Positions 7,699 to 17,679 of a stretch of 64,000 nt of DNA are shown here, piece after piece (within the stretch, counting starts at the first letter, position 1; the number at the start of each line of letters is the position of its first letter). The notes under the pieces were generated by a model, which did no database searches, was not told the DNA's origin, and saw only the letters and a program-made list of their open reading frames with translations. Both the position numbers and the translations under genes were made by a program. The stretch comes from Proteiniphilum sp. X52 (GTDB taxonomy: Bacteria > Bacteroidota > Bacteroidia > Bacteroidales > Dysgonomonadaceae): positions 248,001-312,000 of the forward strand of contig NZ_RDSD01000002.1 in the NCBI RefSeq assembly GCF_003712195.1, in the 5' to 3' direction.

Positions 7699-8712
7699 AT
7701 GAGAAGAGTTGTCTATTACCTTTCATCCGTTTTTTTGTACCTGCTGGTTCTCATTTTTCCGGCATGCTCAGATGACGGATCACAAACGGAATTTCCGCTT
7801 TCCGCCCGGATTTTCCACAGTATAGCCGGAAAGCAGGCGGCATTTACGGCGCTTACCCACGGTGCGGTAAGCTGGCAGTGGGATTTTGGAGACGGGAACA
7901 CCAGCAACGAGAAAGATCCCGTTCATCTGTACGGGGAGGGCGGCTATTATAAGGCTACATTAACGGCTAAAGACCATGCCGGCAATTCGGTAACCGCGCA
8001 AGTGAGTTTGGCCGTCGCGCTCACTCCTTATGCCCTGTTGACAGGAGACCATACAGCCGAAGGGTACGACGGAAAAACATGGAGACTGACCCAGTCGCAT
8101 ACTTCCAAGGACAAGTTGGTGAACTCGGACCCGAACTTTTCGTTGCTTTCCCCAAAAATCACGTCGCTTCCCAAGGGAGCCTTCGATGTGTATGTGGGAA
8201 TCAAAGAAGCCTATAACGACGAGTTTACTTTTTATCATGACGGCAGGTACAGGCAGAACACTTCAGACGGCACCTCTTTCGGTGGCATTGTCTATGCCAC
8301 GGTATTGAAGCAGGCGGGGTTGGCCCAAATTACCAAGACAGGGGGAAAAGCGGCGTTGGGTCAGGATCTTTTTGCCTTGACAACCTGTACACCCGGCGAA
8401 AATGCGACATTTGTGTTCAATGGGAACGAAGACTTCACCATACCCACTGTTCCTAAATTCGCGACCGGTACGCAACCTTCCGGTATTCCTGTGGTAACCT
8501 ATCCGGGTGTGATGACCTTGGATTTTCCCAACTCGGATGCGTTCATCGGAATAAGGGACTTCCACCGGAAAGTGATTGTGCAGGAGATCACGGACAACTC
8601 CATGCGGTTGGTCATGTTTATGACTTTGGACCCCAAGGCCATATTCAGTCAAAAACCCTTGATTGCCTTAAGCACTTCTGCCGCAATTCTGACATTCGAA
8701 GCAGTTAAATAA
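7699..8712 (+). CDS. PKD-domain surface lipoprotein, possible glycan-binding protein
   Basis: This 337-residue lipoprotein has its lipobox at LIFPAC (Cys23). Residues ~33-106 form a PKD domain (WQWDFGDGNTSNEKDPVHLYGEGGYYKATLTAKD). The rest (~110-337) is a domain I do not recognise; it contains YDGKTWRLTQSHTSK and DEFTFYHDGRYRQNTSDGTS, a pattern I associate with SusE/F-like or surface glycan-binding lipoproteins. The gene ends 23 bp before susC, so it is probably in the same transcript. In many Bacteroidetes loci such a protein follows SusD; here it precedes SusC. It probably binds the target glycan at the cell surface. That role is inferred from context. Confidence 0.75.
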   Translation: MRRVVYYLSSVFLYLLVLIFPACSDDGSQTEFPLSARIFHSIAGKQAAFTALTHGAVSWQWDFGDGNTSNEKDPVHLYGEGGYYKATLTAKDHAGNSVTAQVSLAVALTPYALLTGDHTAEGYDGKTWRLTQSHTSKDKLVNSDPNFSLLSPKITSLPKGAFDVYVGIKEAYNDEFTFYHDGRYRQNTSDGTSFGGIVYATVLKQAGLAQITKTGGKAALGQDLFALTTCTPGENATFVFNGNEDFTIPTVPKFATGTQPSGIPVVTYPGVMTLDFPNSDAFIGIRDFHRKVIVQEITDNSMRLVMFMTLDPKAIFSQKPLIALSTSAAILTFEAVK

Positions 8713-8735
8713 CCCTATTTAAACCCATGTGATCT

Positions 8736-11700
8736 ATGGAAACAAATAAATGGCCAATCCATACATTTCTGAACCGGCATGTGATCCTCTCCCTTGTCAT
8801 CCTCCTGTTTTTTTCAGTGGAAAACGGCTTTGCGGGGACAACCGATACGGGGCAAGGCCCCATCACCGTTACCGGCAAAATAACGTCGGGCTCCGACAGC
8901 ATGCCGCTTATCGGAGTCAGCATCGTCGTGAAAGGAACCGCGGTGGGCACTGTCTCCGATGTGGAAGGAGACTATAAAATAAACGTGCCCTCCAACGCAA
9001 CGCTTGTTTTTTCCTATATAGGATATGTGACGCGGGAAATAGCGGTCGCCGGCCGCGCCAATATCAACATCGTCATGGAAGAGAGTGCTGAAACGCTGAG
9101 AGAAGTAGTCGTTACCGCCCTCGGGATCAGCCGTGAAGAGAAATCACTCGGTTATTCCGTGGGAAAACTGGGCTCCGAAGAAATAGCCAAGGTGGTGCAT
9201 GAGAATGTGCTTACTTCCATGGCGGGAAAAGTAACGGGGGTGACTATCAATTCGACCGGCGGCGCGGGATCCACAGTCAGCATGATCATCCGGGGAGCCA
9301 CCTCCATGAGTACCGATAACCAGCCTTTGTTCGTGATCGATGGGGTGCCGATGGGCAGTTCCGTGAATAATGTGGGCGGTTTTGGAAACGGTAACCTGGT
9401 CGACTACGGGAATGCGATTTCAGACATCGATCCGGAAAGTATTGAAAGCGTTTCCATCCTGAAAGGACCCAGCGCCGCGGCGCTGTACGGTACCCGTGCC
9501 GGTAACGGGGTTGTGCTTATCACTACAAAAAAGTCGGACCGGAGAGGCGGAATGAAAGTGGAAGTGGTATCGAATACCGTTTTCGACATCCCGTCAAGAT
9601 ACTTAGACGTGCAGAACCGTTTTGGATTCGGCTCCAGAAGCTATACGGGCTCAACCTTTCCCGACGGGATCATTCCGGCTTTCAACCCGTCGGAACAGGC
9701 AGGAGCAGGTCCGGAACTGAACAAAGGTTATTGGCAGGTACAGCCCTTTGCGCCACTCGATGCCAATGGAGTTCCCATACCCACGGAATTGGTCTCCTAT
9801 CCCGACAATTACAAGCATTTTATTAATAGTAGCGCCATCACCACTACCAACAGCGTGGCGATTTCAAGCAGCAACGACAAGTTGAACTACCGGCTCGGTG
9901 TCTCCAATATGACCAACAAGGGGTTGGTGCCCAATTCGGACCTGAACCGGAACAACCTCACACTCGCCGCCGTGTCGGAAGTGATGAAAGGGCTTACGGT
10001 CACTACAGATATCAACTACACGCAGAATTGGGCCGACAACAGGCCGGCCACGCAAGAACGGGGTGCCAACCCTCTCCAATGGGCTGCCTGGACACCCCCC
10101 AATGTGGATATCCGCAAATTGAAAGATTATGCGCTTGGCGGGGGAGAAGTGCTCAACATAGGCAAAGGCTGGGAAAATCCATACTTTCTCGCCTATGGCG
10201 TCAATAACAGTTTCAAAAGGAACAGGCTTATCGGGAATGTCTCCCTCACATGGGAGATAATCCCCCAATTGAGCGTGATGGGAAGATACGCGTTGAATAG
10301 ATCGGACGACGTTAAGGAGACAAAAATGGATCCGGGATACTCCAAGGAACCCAATAACGGGGCCTACGGTATTGTTACCAGCGAAAGCACGGAAACCAAT
10401 GCCGATATGCTGGCCACTTACAAAAACCGTTGGAATGACTTCTCCCTTACCGCCTCTGCCGGAGGCAACCTCCTCTATTCCACCTGGGCGAGTGTGAGCA
10501 ATTCCTCGAAACCGGGATCGGGATTGATTATTCCCTATCTGTATACGATCCAGAATATTGAAAACACCTCTTTGAGCTATTTCAATGCCCGTTACGAGAG
10601 GGCAATCAACAGCCTTTACGCCATGGCCAATCTGGGATGGAGAGACATGGCCTATCTCGACCTGACAGCCAGAAACGACTGGGCCAGCACACTCCCTGCG
10701 CAAAACAGATCCTATTTCTATCCCTCCGCCTCTTTGAGTCTTTTGCTGAATAACATGTTTGACATGGGAAGGGATGTAAATCTACTCAAAATAAGGGGAG
10801 GTATCGCCCAAGTAGGAAATGACACCTCCCCCTACAGCCTCTATGCCACCTACCATGATGCGGGACAATGGGGTGACGCGATACGCCTCGGCAAGCCCGG
10901 CGACCTCTTGAATCCCACCTTGCTCCCCGAAGAATTGAAATCCTATGAGGTGGGGATGGACCTGAAAATGTTCAATAACAGGTTGCGATTCGAGGGAACC
11001 TGGTACCGGGCGGATAACCGCAACCAGATCCTTAGCGTGCCGTTGGCCGGGTCGACCGGGTTCGGAAGTATAAAAGTCAATTCCGGCTTGTTGCAAAGCA
11101 AAGGCATGGAATTGATGCTTGGCTTTACGCCAATTGAGACCAAAGACTGGAGATGGGACCTGAACGTAAATTTCACAAAGAATAAAACTTGGTTGCTGCA
11201 ATTGTCGGAAGGGACCGATTTTGTGCAGTTCTGGAATGAAGCCCGGGTGAGAAATATTGCTTATGCGAAAGATGAATCCTTGGGCAGGGACGGGTTGATC
11301 GGCAACCTTTATACCCGGAAGATACTGCGGGTGACCGACAAAAACTCCAAATATTACGGTTATCCGCTGTTGCCGGAGAACGACGAAGATGCCGAATGGC
11401 AGTCGGAGGACGATTACTCCAAGGCAGGTAACTATAACCCCGATTTTATCATGGGACTCCAGACCTCCGTCACATACAAGAATTTTACTTTGAGCATGAC
11501 GTTCGACTGGCGATCGGGAGGCCAGTATGTGTCACAAACCTGGCGTTACCTCACCGAGGGGGTTGTTTCAAACACATGGCTTAACCAGTTGGTCACGCCA
11601 CCCGACGGATTGGGAGGTAGCCCCAGTCAGGCGCTTCGTGATTGGGTGGTGGCCAATGCCGACAGGTTGATTTATACCAATAATCCACGGCCTGTGGGGG

Positions 11701-12170
11701 GGCCCACTCCCGATTTCGGCGGGTTTTACAACACGTTCTTCACAGGTGTCGGAGCATACGACGGCACTTTTGCCCCAGGCGTATACGGCCGCTATGACGA
11801 TAATGGCAATTTTATCCTTATCAGGGAGAACCTGGGAAATGAGGGTACTGAATTCAGGCCCTATGTGATGAGTTATCCGTGGGATATCGGCGAGGTCAAT
11901 ATTTTTGACGCGGACTATGTGAAGTTGAGGGAGATCGCGTTGAACTACAGCGTTCCCGATAAGGCGGCCCGGAAATTGAGGATGAGAGACCTCAACATCT
12001 CCGTATATAGCAGGAACATCATGCTTTGGACCAAAAACGCCGGAATGGGAATAGACCCCGAAAGGGCCTACCAATCAGACAGTGGCGGAGGTTTTAAGCA
12101 AGGCGTCGAACGTTTTAACGCCGAGCCCTGGGTGGTTCCGGTCGGGTTTAAATTAAGTTTTACTTTTTAA
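8736..12170 (+). CDS. susC: SusC/RagA-type TonB-dependent outer-membrane transporter
   Basis: This is an outer-membrane beta-barrel importer of 1144 residues, the usual size for SusC. After a signal sequence comes a carboxypeptidase-regulatory-like domain (~43-125: VTGKITSGSDSMPLIGVSIV, GTVSDVEGDYKINVP), then the Ton-box region and plug (REVVVTALGISREEKSLGYS, GGAGSTVSMIIRGATS, PLFVIDGVPM, SVSILKGPSAAALYGTRAGNGVVLITTK), then the barrel ending in an aromatic residue (VGFKLSFTF). With the SusD partner 13 bp downstream it would bring oligosaccharides into the periplasm using TonB energy. No anti-sigma or ECF sigma gene lies next to it, so control is probably through the LacI-type regulator or a distant sensor. 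The substrate cannot be told from sequence. Confidence 0.95.
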   Translation: METNKWPIHTFLNRHVILSLVILLFFSVENGFAGTTDTGQGPITVTGKITSGSDSMPLIGVSIVVKGTAVGTVSDVEGDYKINVPSNATLVFSYIGYVTREIAVAGRANINIVMEESAETLREVVVTALGISREEKSLGYSVGKLGSEEIAKVVHENVLTSMAGKVTGVTINSTGGAGSTVSMIIRGATSMSTDNQPLFVIDGVPMGSSVNNVGGFGNGNLVDYGNAISDIDPESIESVSILKGPSAAALYGTRAGNGVVLITTKKSDRRGGMKVEVVSNTVFDIPSRYLDVQNRFGFGSRSYTGSTFPDGIIPAFNPSEQAGAGPELNKGYWQVQPFAPLDANGVPIPTELVSYPDNYKHFINSSAITTTNSVAISSSNDKLNYRLGVSNMTNKGLVPNSDLNRNNLTLAAVSEVMKGLTVTTDINYTQNWADNRPATQERGANPLQWAAWTPPNVDIRKLKDYALGGGEVLNIGKGWENPYFLAYGVNNSFKRNRLIGNVSLTWEIIPQLSVMGRYALNRSDDVKETKMDPGYSKEPNNGAYGIVTSESTETNADMLATYKNRWNDFSLTASAGGNLLYSTWASVSNSSKPGSGLIIPYLYTIQNIENTSLSYFNARYERAINSLYAMANLGWRDMAYLDLTARNDWASTLPAQNRSYFYPSASLSLLLNNMFDMGRDVNLLKIRGGIAQVGNDTSPYSLYATYHDAGQWGDAIRLGKPGDLLNPTLLPEELKSYEVGMDLKMFNNRLRFEGTWYRADNRNQILSVPLAGSTGFGSIKVNSGLLQSKGMELMLGFTPIETKDWRWDLNVNFTKNKTWLLQLSEGTDFVQFWNEARVRNIAYAKDESLGRDGLIGNLYTRKILRVTDKNSKYYGYPLLPENDEDAEWQSEDDYSKAGNYNPDFIMGLQTSVTYKNFTLSMTFDWRSGGQYVSQTWRYLTEGVVSNTWLNQLVTPPDGLGGSPSQALRDWVVANADRLIYTNNPRPVGGPTPDFGGFYNTFFTGVGAYDGTFAPGVYGRYDDNGNFILIRENLGNEGTEFRPYVMSYPWDIGEVNIFDADYVKLREIALNYSVPDKAARKLRMRDLNISVYSRNIMLWTKNAGMGIDPERAYQSDSGGGFKQGVERFNAEPWVVPVGFKLSFTF

Positions 12171-12183
12171 TCGAGATAATGTC

Positions 12184-13839
12184 ATGCACAAGTTAAAAAA
12201 CAGTTTTACCATATTTTTAACGCTTGTACTCGGATTGGTGGTTTCGTGCAAGGACCTGGATGAGCTGAATATCAATCCGAACGGCGTGGATCCGGCAATC
12301 GCGGATCTAAACTACTTGTTGCCCACGATTCAGACGAATTTGGGGCAGACCGTTTATGATATTGGTTTTGGCACCTTCTCCGGAATTATGCAACATACCC
12401 AGCAAACCGGCTGGTTCCGCGGTTATAATAATTACGATTGGAACACCCTTTCACATAGCTGGAACGGGTATTACACCATTTTGATGAATAACGACGAGTA
12501 TTTCAAAAAAGCGGTCAAACAAGATTACAAATTCCACGAGGGGGTGGCCCGGATCATGCGGGCTTATGTCTTCGGCCTGATCACCGATATATGGGGCGAC
12601 GCTCCTTATAAAGAAGCGCTTAAGGCGGAACAGGGATCAAACCACTTTATGCCGGCCTTCGATCCGCAACGGGAAATTTATCACGGTATCCTCGCCGACT
12701 TGGACACGGCCAATACGCTCTTGTCGGAAAGCGCGGGCAAGTATCGAAACATTGTGCCCAAACAGGATGTGATATACCGGGGCGATGTCTCCAAATGGCG
12801 AAAATTCGCCAATTCCCTGGCATTGCGTTACTATATGAGGCTACAAGCCAAAGAGCCGGCGTTTGCGGAAGAGGGAATCAAGAAAATTGCAGGTGATCCT
12901 GTCAAACACCCCCTGATAAGGTCGGCCGACGACGATGCCAACATCAGTTTTCCCGGCACCTCGTTAGATACTTCCAACCCATTGAACACCGTGTATGACC
13001 TAAAACCGGACGGGGCTTACATGAGAGTAAAAATGGGAAAAACATTGGTGGACGTAATGAGGAAACAGGATGATCCCCGTTTGGGAATATGGGCTGATAA
13101 GATTCAAATCCCGTTGATTCTGGTTTCGGGAACAGAGATTGACCGGATCAATGACAAGGGTGAAAGAGAGGTTTCGCAGGACAAGGTGACCGCTTTTGAA
13201 GCCAATGGCATGAAGGTGGATTTTGATTCGGAGTTTGTCGGAGTGACCATCTCCCATCCGTTGGTGCAGATTTTCAATATGAACAATGCCAATGCCGCCC
13301 AGGGAACAGTAAATCCGCATGCCTCCCATTTAAACGGCAGGTATAAGAAGACTTCCGATCCTCTTGTGCTGATGAGGTTGATCTCTGCCGCGGAGGTCAA
13401 CCTGATACTCGCCGAAGCCGCGTTCAGGGGATGGATCGCCGGTAATCCGGCCGATTATTATGCCGACGGAGTGAGGGAGTCATTTAAAGCATGGGGAGTG
13501 GAAAAGGAGTGGGGCACTTATATTGAAAACGCTCCTTATGATGGATTGGAAAGTATTATTGAACAAAAGTGGATTGCCCATTGGACAACTGCACATGAAG
13601 CTTGGTTCGACTGGAGGAGAACCGGCTTGCCGGCGTTGAAAACAGGGCCGGCGGCTGCGCGTCCCGTGTTGCCTGTCCGTTGGTATTACCATACCACCGA
13701 TGAGATTGAAAAGAACAGGGCCAATGCTGAAGCGGCTATCGCAAAGTTGGAAGCCACGCCGTATCAGGGTACCGACCAAACCAAAAACAGTGCCTGGTCG
13801 AAGATGTGGCTCCTTCAGGGGACAGATAAACCGTGGTGA
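12184..13839 (+). CDS. susD: SusD/RagB-type nutrient-binding lipoprotein (SusD-like_2 group)
   Basis: This is the surface lid of the SusCD importer, a 551-residue lipoprotein with lipobox VVSC near residue 22. The opening CKDLDELNINPNGVDPAIADLNYLLPTIQTN is typical of the SusD-like_2 branch (starch-binding-associated lipoproteins that open with LNxNPN). The alpha-helical core shows TPR-like segments such as GVARIMRAYVFGLITDIWGDAPY and KWRKFANSLALRYYMRL, and near the C-terminus EAWFDWRRTGLPAL. It starts 13 bp after the susC stop. The 3' flank carries a hairpin and degenerate repeats before the next gene. Confidence 0.94.
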   Translation: MHKLKNSFTIFLTLVLGLVVSCKDLDELNINPNGVDPAIADLNYLLPTIQTNLGQTVYDIGFGTFSGIMQHTQQTGWFRGYNNYDWNTLSHSWNGYYTILMNNDEYFKKAVKQDYKFHEGVARIMRAYVFGLITDIWGDAPYKEALKAEQGSNHFMPAFDPQREIYHGILADLDTANTLLSESAGKYRNIVPKQDVIYRGDVSKWRKFANSLALRYYMRLQAKEPAFAEEGIKKIAGDPVKHPLIRSADDDANISFPGTSLDTSNPLNTVYDLKPDGAYMRVKMGKTLVDVMRKQDDPRLGIWADKIQIPLILVSGTEIDRINDKGEREVSQDKVTAFEANGMKVDFDSEFVGVTISHPLVQIFNMNNANAAQGTVNPHASHLNGRYKKTSDPLVLMRLISAAEVNLILAEAAFRGWIAGNPADYYADGVRESFKAWGVEKEWGTYIENAPYDGLESIIEQKWIAHWTTAHEAWFDWRRTGLPALKTGPAAARPVLPVRWYYHTTDEIEKNRANAEAAIAKLEATPYQGTDQTKNSAWSKMWLLQGTDKPW

Positions 13840-13856
13840 TGAAATGGAACCAAGAG

Positions 13857-14061
13857 TCAAGAACCAAGACTTTGGATTTAAGATGTGGGATTTATGATTT
13901 TAGATGTAAGATGTGAGACTTAGGATGTGGAATTTGAATATGTCGATTTTCAATCGAGATGTGGGATTTGGGAATTGAAAACTTTTCGTTCCCAATCCCT
14001 CACTCTTCACTCTTCACTTTTCACTTTTAATTTTTCATTCTTCACTTTTAATTTTTAATTA
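13857..14061. repeat. Degenerate short repeats between susD and the next gene
   Basis: The first part (13857-13975) repeats variants of AGATGTGGGATTT. The second (14000-14061) is a heptad-like array of TTCACTC/TTCACTT units running into AT-rich sequence just before the next ATG. A similar array in the opposite sense lies at 27060-27112. No ORF is supported here. Confidence 0.7.
13963..13999. other. Stable hairpin after susD
   Basis: GGGATTTGGGAA (13963-13974) pairs with TTCCCAATCCC (13989-13999) with one bulged base and a 14-nt loop. No T-run follows, so it is not a standard terminator. It could protect the upstream susCD mRNA from 3' decay or limit read-through; that is inference. Confidence 0.5.
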
Positions 14062-14062
14062 T

Positions 14063-16243
14063 ATGAAATTCAGCCATATAGGTGTTTTTCTGTGCCTCTT
14101 GTTGGCAAAGCCTGCTTTTGCGGGAAAAGTTGACCTGCCGGTAAAGGACGAGCCTTATGCCGTCCCGGTATCGGTGAAGTATGCATTATCTCCGAAATGG
14201 AAAGATGTCCGCTTCAAGAAAGTTGTGGCAGATGGGGATAACAGTATTTTCATATTGACTGATGCCGGCCTCTTCCGTGATTTTCCGGGGGAAATCATTT
14301 CCAAGGATCTCCGGTACGCCTCCCTGGCAGATAAATGTCCTGTCGATATTTGTGTCCAGGAAGGGACTGGTTATCTCTATTATCTGTATCCCGACCGTTT
14401 CCTTACCAATAAACATGCCGGTGCAATATGCGGCCTGCTGCCTGAAAACAAATACAGTCACATGGCCGTAAACAGCAAGGATGACGTCTTGTTGATAGGG
14501 GAGCGGGCGGGTGTGGTATATAACCGAAACACCAAGGTCAGGGAGTTGGGTCTTCCTCCTGATGGGCTGGTCAGGGTGTATGTGTCGGACGACCGATTCT
14601 GGTATCTGTCTGCCACAGGCATCTATTGGCTTGACCGTGACAAATGGGTGAAGATCCATTCCGGTAAAAACCTGACAGCAATGGCATTCAATGGGGATAA
14701 GATAGCCGTGGGTACCACGGATGGCTATTACGTGATTGACCGGAGCGGAAAAATCGTTGAATCTCATAACAATAAGCTTCCCGTACCCCTTATTAACGTG
14801 ATGTTGGCCGTGGATGGAAACTATTGGTTTGCAACCGATCAGGGCGCTTTTGTCAAACAACCCGGGGGGTTCGACTATTACGCCTCCAAACGTTGGCTCG
14901 ATCAGGACAAGATCATAGATATGGCCGCGGACAGCGACGGAAACCTTTACTTTTTAACCCCGTCCGGTTTGAACAAGGTGCAGTTTGAACAGGAAACACT
15001 GGCTGAAAAAGCAGCGTTTCTGCAGGACAACCTGCGCAAGTATCATCTCCGTTATGGTTTCTCATCCGCTTCGCGGTTGGTCGACCCGGATGATCCTGCC
15101 ACCCTGCGCCTCGACGATGATGACAATGACGGTTTATGGACCTCATTCTATCTGGGAAGTCAGGCATTCCGTTATGCCGTCACCAAAGAGGAGAAAGCCA
15201 AAGAGTATGTATGGGAATCATTCGAGGCTTTTGAAAGATTACTGACTATCCATCCCATAGAGGGATTTTCGGCAAGGACATTCGAGCGGACAGGTTATAT
15301 CGCCGGAGACACCATCCCCTGGAGGCCCGCCCCCGACAAGAACTGGTGGTGGAAGGGAACCACCAGCACCGATGAGTTTGTGGGTTATCTGTTCGTCACC
15401 TCCGTGATAGACCAGTTTGTCGCGCAGACGCCGGAAGAGAAAAAACGGGTGGCGGACTATTTCGATGCTATCATGACCCATATCATCGCCAACGATTATT
15501 ATTTTATCGATCATGATGGTAAACCCACACTCTGGGGCAGATGGAATCCCGAGTATGTGAACTCTTTTGCCACCACCCAGTTCGACCGCAGGTTGAACAG
15601 CACATTGACCATCACCGGGTTGCAATTGGCCTATAAACTCACAGGAAAAGAGATCTATAAGAGTGAGGCGTTTCGTATGATGGAAGAGCATGGATATCTG
15701 GATAATATGAAAATACCGATGGGCAATATCCGTTTTACCCCGGGATTCCAGCACCAGGGAATCACCATGGGAGAGGACTGGAACCATTCTGATGATGAGA
15801 TGGCATTCCTTACCTATTGGGTGTTATACCATTATGCGTTTGACGATACCTTAAAGCGGGAATATGCGAAAATGATACGCGATCATTGGGAGATTGAGAA
15901 ACCGGAACGCAATGCACTCTGGAACCTGCTGGCCTATGGAACATCGGGTGATATCGATCTGGAATCCACCCTCTGGTATCTGCAAGGGTTTCCCAAAGAC
16001 CGTCGCCGTTATGTGGTGAAAAACTCACACCGGAAAGACCTGGAATTTCTGCCGAAAGATGCCAGCACCAACTTCAGGGAGCAGACAACTACCCAACTTA
16101 TCCCTAAAAGGGAACGGCCGCTGAATAGGCATAATAATAACGAATTTATTATTGACGGAGGAAGGGGCACGCATCAGCAGCTTACCGGCGATGAGTTTCT
16201 GTTGCCTTATTGGATGGCGCGTTACCTTGATGTGATTCGATGA
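14063..16243 (+). CDS. Exported beta-propeller plus (alpha/alpha)-barrel protein, possible glycan-active enzyme
   Basis: This is a 726-residue protein with an N-terminal signal sequence (FLCLLLAKPAFAG). Residues ~45-310 are a beta-propeller-like repeat region with blade-like strings (ADGDNSIFILTDAGLFRD, NVMLAVDGNYWFATDQGAFVK, DMAADSDGNLYFLTPSGLNKV) like those in the sensor half of hybrid two-component systems, but no kinase follows. Residues ~330-726 are helix-rich with paired W/Y/H motifs (DDDNDGLWTSFYLGSQAFRYA, IHPIEGFSARTFERTGY, WKGTTSTDEFVGYLF) and look like an (alpha/alpha) toroid of the kind used by many glycoside hydrolases and lyases. Acidic residues in LDDDDNDGLW and STDEF could be catalytic. 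It follows SusD in the polysaccharide locus. I know no characterised homologue. Confidence 0.6.
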   Translation: MKFSHIGVFLCLLLAKPAFAGKVDLPVKDEPYAVPVSVKYALSPKWKDVRFKKVVADGDNSIFILTDAGLFRDFPGEIISKDLRYASLADKCPVDICVQEGTGYLYYLYPDRFLTNKHAGAICGLLPENKYSHMAVNSKDDVLLIGERAGVVYNRNTKVRELGLPPDGLVRVYVSDDRFWYLSATGIYWLDRDKWVKIHSGKNLTAMAFNGDKIAVGTTDGYYVIDRSGKIVESHNNKLPVPLINVMLAVDGNYWFATDQGAFVKQPGGFDYYASKRWLDQDKIIDMAADSDGNLYFLTPSGLNKVQFEQETLAEKAAFLQDNLRKYHLRYGFSSASRLVDPDDPATLRLDDDDNDGLWTSFYLGSQAFRYAVTKEEKAKEYVWESFEAFERLLTIHPIEGFSARTFERTGYIAGDTIPWRPAPDKNWWWKGTTSTDEFVGYLFVTSVIDQFVAQTPEEKKRVADYFDAIMTHIIANDYYFIDHDGKPTLWGRWNPEYVNSFATTQFDRRLNSTLTITGLQLAYKLTGKEIYKSEAFRMMEEHGYLDNMKIPMGNIRFTPGFQHQGITMGEDWNHSDDEMAFLTYWVLYHYAFDDTLKREYAKMIRDHWEIEKPERNALWNLLAYGTSGDIDLESTLWYLQGFPKDRRRYVVKNSHRKDLEFLPKDASTNFREQTTTQLIPKRERPLNRHNNNEFIIDGGRGTHQQLTGDEFLLPYWMARYLDVIR

Positions 16244-16291
16244 CGTGATGGTGTGTAATTCATTATAAAACTAAAAAATAAAATTGAACGT

Positions 16292-17647
16292 ATGAAGAGA
16301 TTACTGTTTATTTTAACTGTCTATTTTTGCGTTATTGTTGGATTTGGCCAACAAGCGATTACGCCTGAAACGGCACTGGATGCCTATGTCCACAACGATG
16401 ATCCTACCTGGGGATGGGAAGTGCGCAACAGATACCCAATCGATGACACGGAGGTCTATTCCTTGCTGTTCATCTCTCAGAAATGGCATGGGATGCTATG
16501 GAAGCATGAACTCATTGTCTTTGTCCCGCAATCTGTAAAACAGGACGGAGCACTCCTGTTTATTGACGGAGGGTCGGTAAATGACGGCATTCCCAAATTT
16601 TCGAAGGAGGATAATGCCTTGTTCATGTTCCTCTCGGCCCTGGCCAACCGGAATAATGCCCTTGTATGTATATTGAAACAGGTGCCCAATCAACCCCTTT
16701 ATGGCGGCTTGAAAGAAGATGCGTTGATCTCCCATACGCTCAATGAGTTCAGGAAAGACAAAGATTACTCCTGGCCATTGCTTTTTCCTATGACCAAAAC
16801 GGCGTACAAGGCCATGGATGCGGTGCAGGAATTTGCCGCGCGGCAATTGGACCGGCAGGTAAACCGTTTCCTGGTTTCAGGGGCATCGAAGCGGGGATGG
16901 ACAACCTGGCTTACCGGGGCGCTTCAGGATCCACGTGTGGAAGCCATCGCTCCCATGGTGATTGAAATGCTGAACATGCCGGCCAGCCTGGATTATCAGA
17001 AACAGGTATACGGTGAATATAGTGAAGAGATCAATGATTATGTCAAACTGGAGATCCCGCAGGCAATCCACAGTGAATTTGGAAACGCTGTGGTACAGAT
17101 GATAGACCCTTATTCCTACCGCGAAAAACTGACAATGCCCAAAATGATTTTTATGGGAACAAATGACCCTTATTGGGTTGTGGACGCCATTAAACATTAT
17201 ATCAACGATATTCCCGGGCATAACCTGTTGCATTACGTTCCCAACGCAGGCCACGGTTTGGGAGATAAGAGGCAGGCTTTTGCAGCGCTCGGTTCGTTCT
17301 TCGCCCATATGCTGGACAAGACGGATTATCCTGCCTGTGAGTGGAACCTGACGGGGAAAGGTAAAAATATTGACCTGAAGGTGAAAGCCTCTCCCGATAA
17401 CTTGGTAGGGGCTACCCTATGGAAATCGGTCTCGGACAGCAGGGATTTCCGTAAAGCGACCTGGACCAAAAGCGACATACAGCTGAATGCCAAGAACAGG
17501 TCGGCTGTCGACCTCAGGATTCAATATCCGAAAAAAGGATTCCAGGCCTTTTATGTGGACCTGGTCTATAAAGATCCTCATGGCGACGAATACACGGTCA
17601 GTACACGGACCTTTGTCTCGGACAACAAAAAAGTATTTGTAGAGTAA
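16292..17647 (+). CDS. PhoPQ-activated pathogenicity-related (PqaA-type) alpha/beta hydrolase, exported
   Basis: This 451-residue protein has a short signal sequence (LLFILTVYFCVIVGFGQ). Its sequence fits the PhoPQ-activated pathogenicity-related family (PqaA): TPETALDAYVHNDDPTWGWEV, SQKWHGMLWKHELIVFVP, LLFIDGG, and the nucleophile elbow LVSGASKRGWTTW with probable Ser199. A later Asp (FMGTNDPYW) and His (NAGHGLG) complete a likely triad. The family's reaction is poorly defined; an esterase or peptidase acting in the periplasm is plausible. Here it sits between a glycan-active protein and a deacetylase, which favours removal of an ester or other substituent from the glycan, by inference. The next gene begins 32 bp later. 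Confidence 0.82.
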   Translation: MKRLLFILTVYFCVIVGFGQQAITPETALDAYVHNDDPTWGWEVRNRYPIDDTEVYSLLFISQKWHGMLWKHELIVFVPQSVKQDGALLFIDGGSVNDGIPKFSKEDNALFMFLSALANRNNALVCILKQVPNQPLYGGLKEDALISHTLNEFRKDKDYSWPLLFPMTKTAYKAMDAVQEFAARQLDRQVNRFLVSGASKRGWTTWLTGALQDPRVEAIAPMVIEMLNMPASLDYQKQVYGEYSEEINDYVKLEIPQAIHSEFGNAVVQMIDPYSYREKLTMPKMIFMGTNDPYWVVDAIKHYINDIPGHNLLHYVPNAGHGLGDKRQAFAALGSFFAHMLDKTDYPACEWNLTGKGKNIDLKVKASPDNLVGATLWKSVSDSRDFRKATWTKSDIQLNAKNRSAVDLRIQYPKKGFQAFYVDLVYKDPHGDEYTVSTRTFVSDNKKVFVE

Positions 17648-17679
17648 TGGCTGATTTTTAATTAATAAATAGATCAAAA

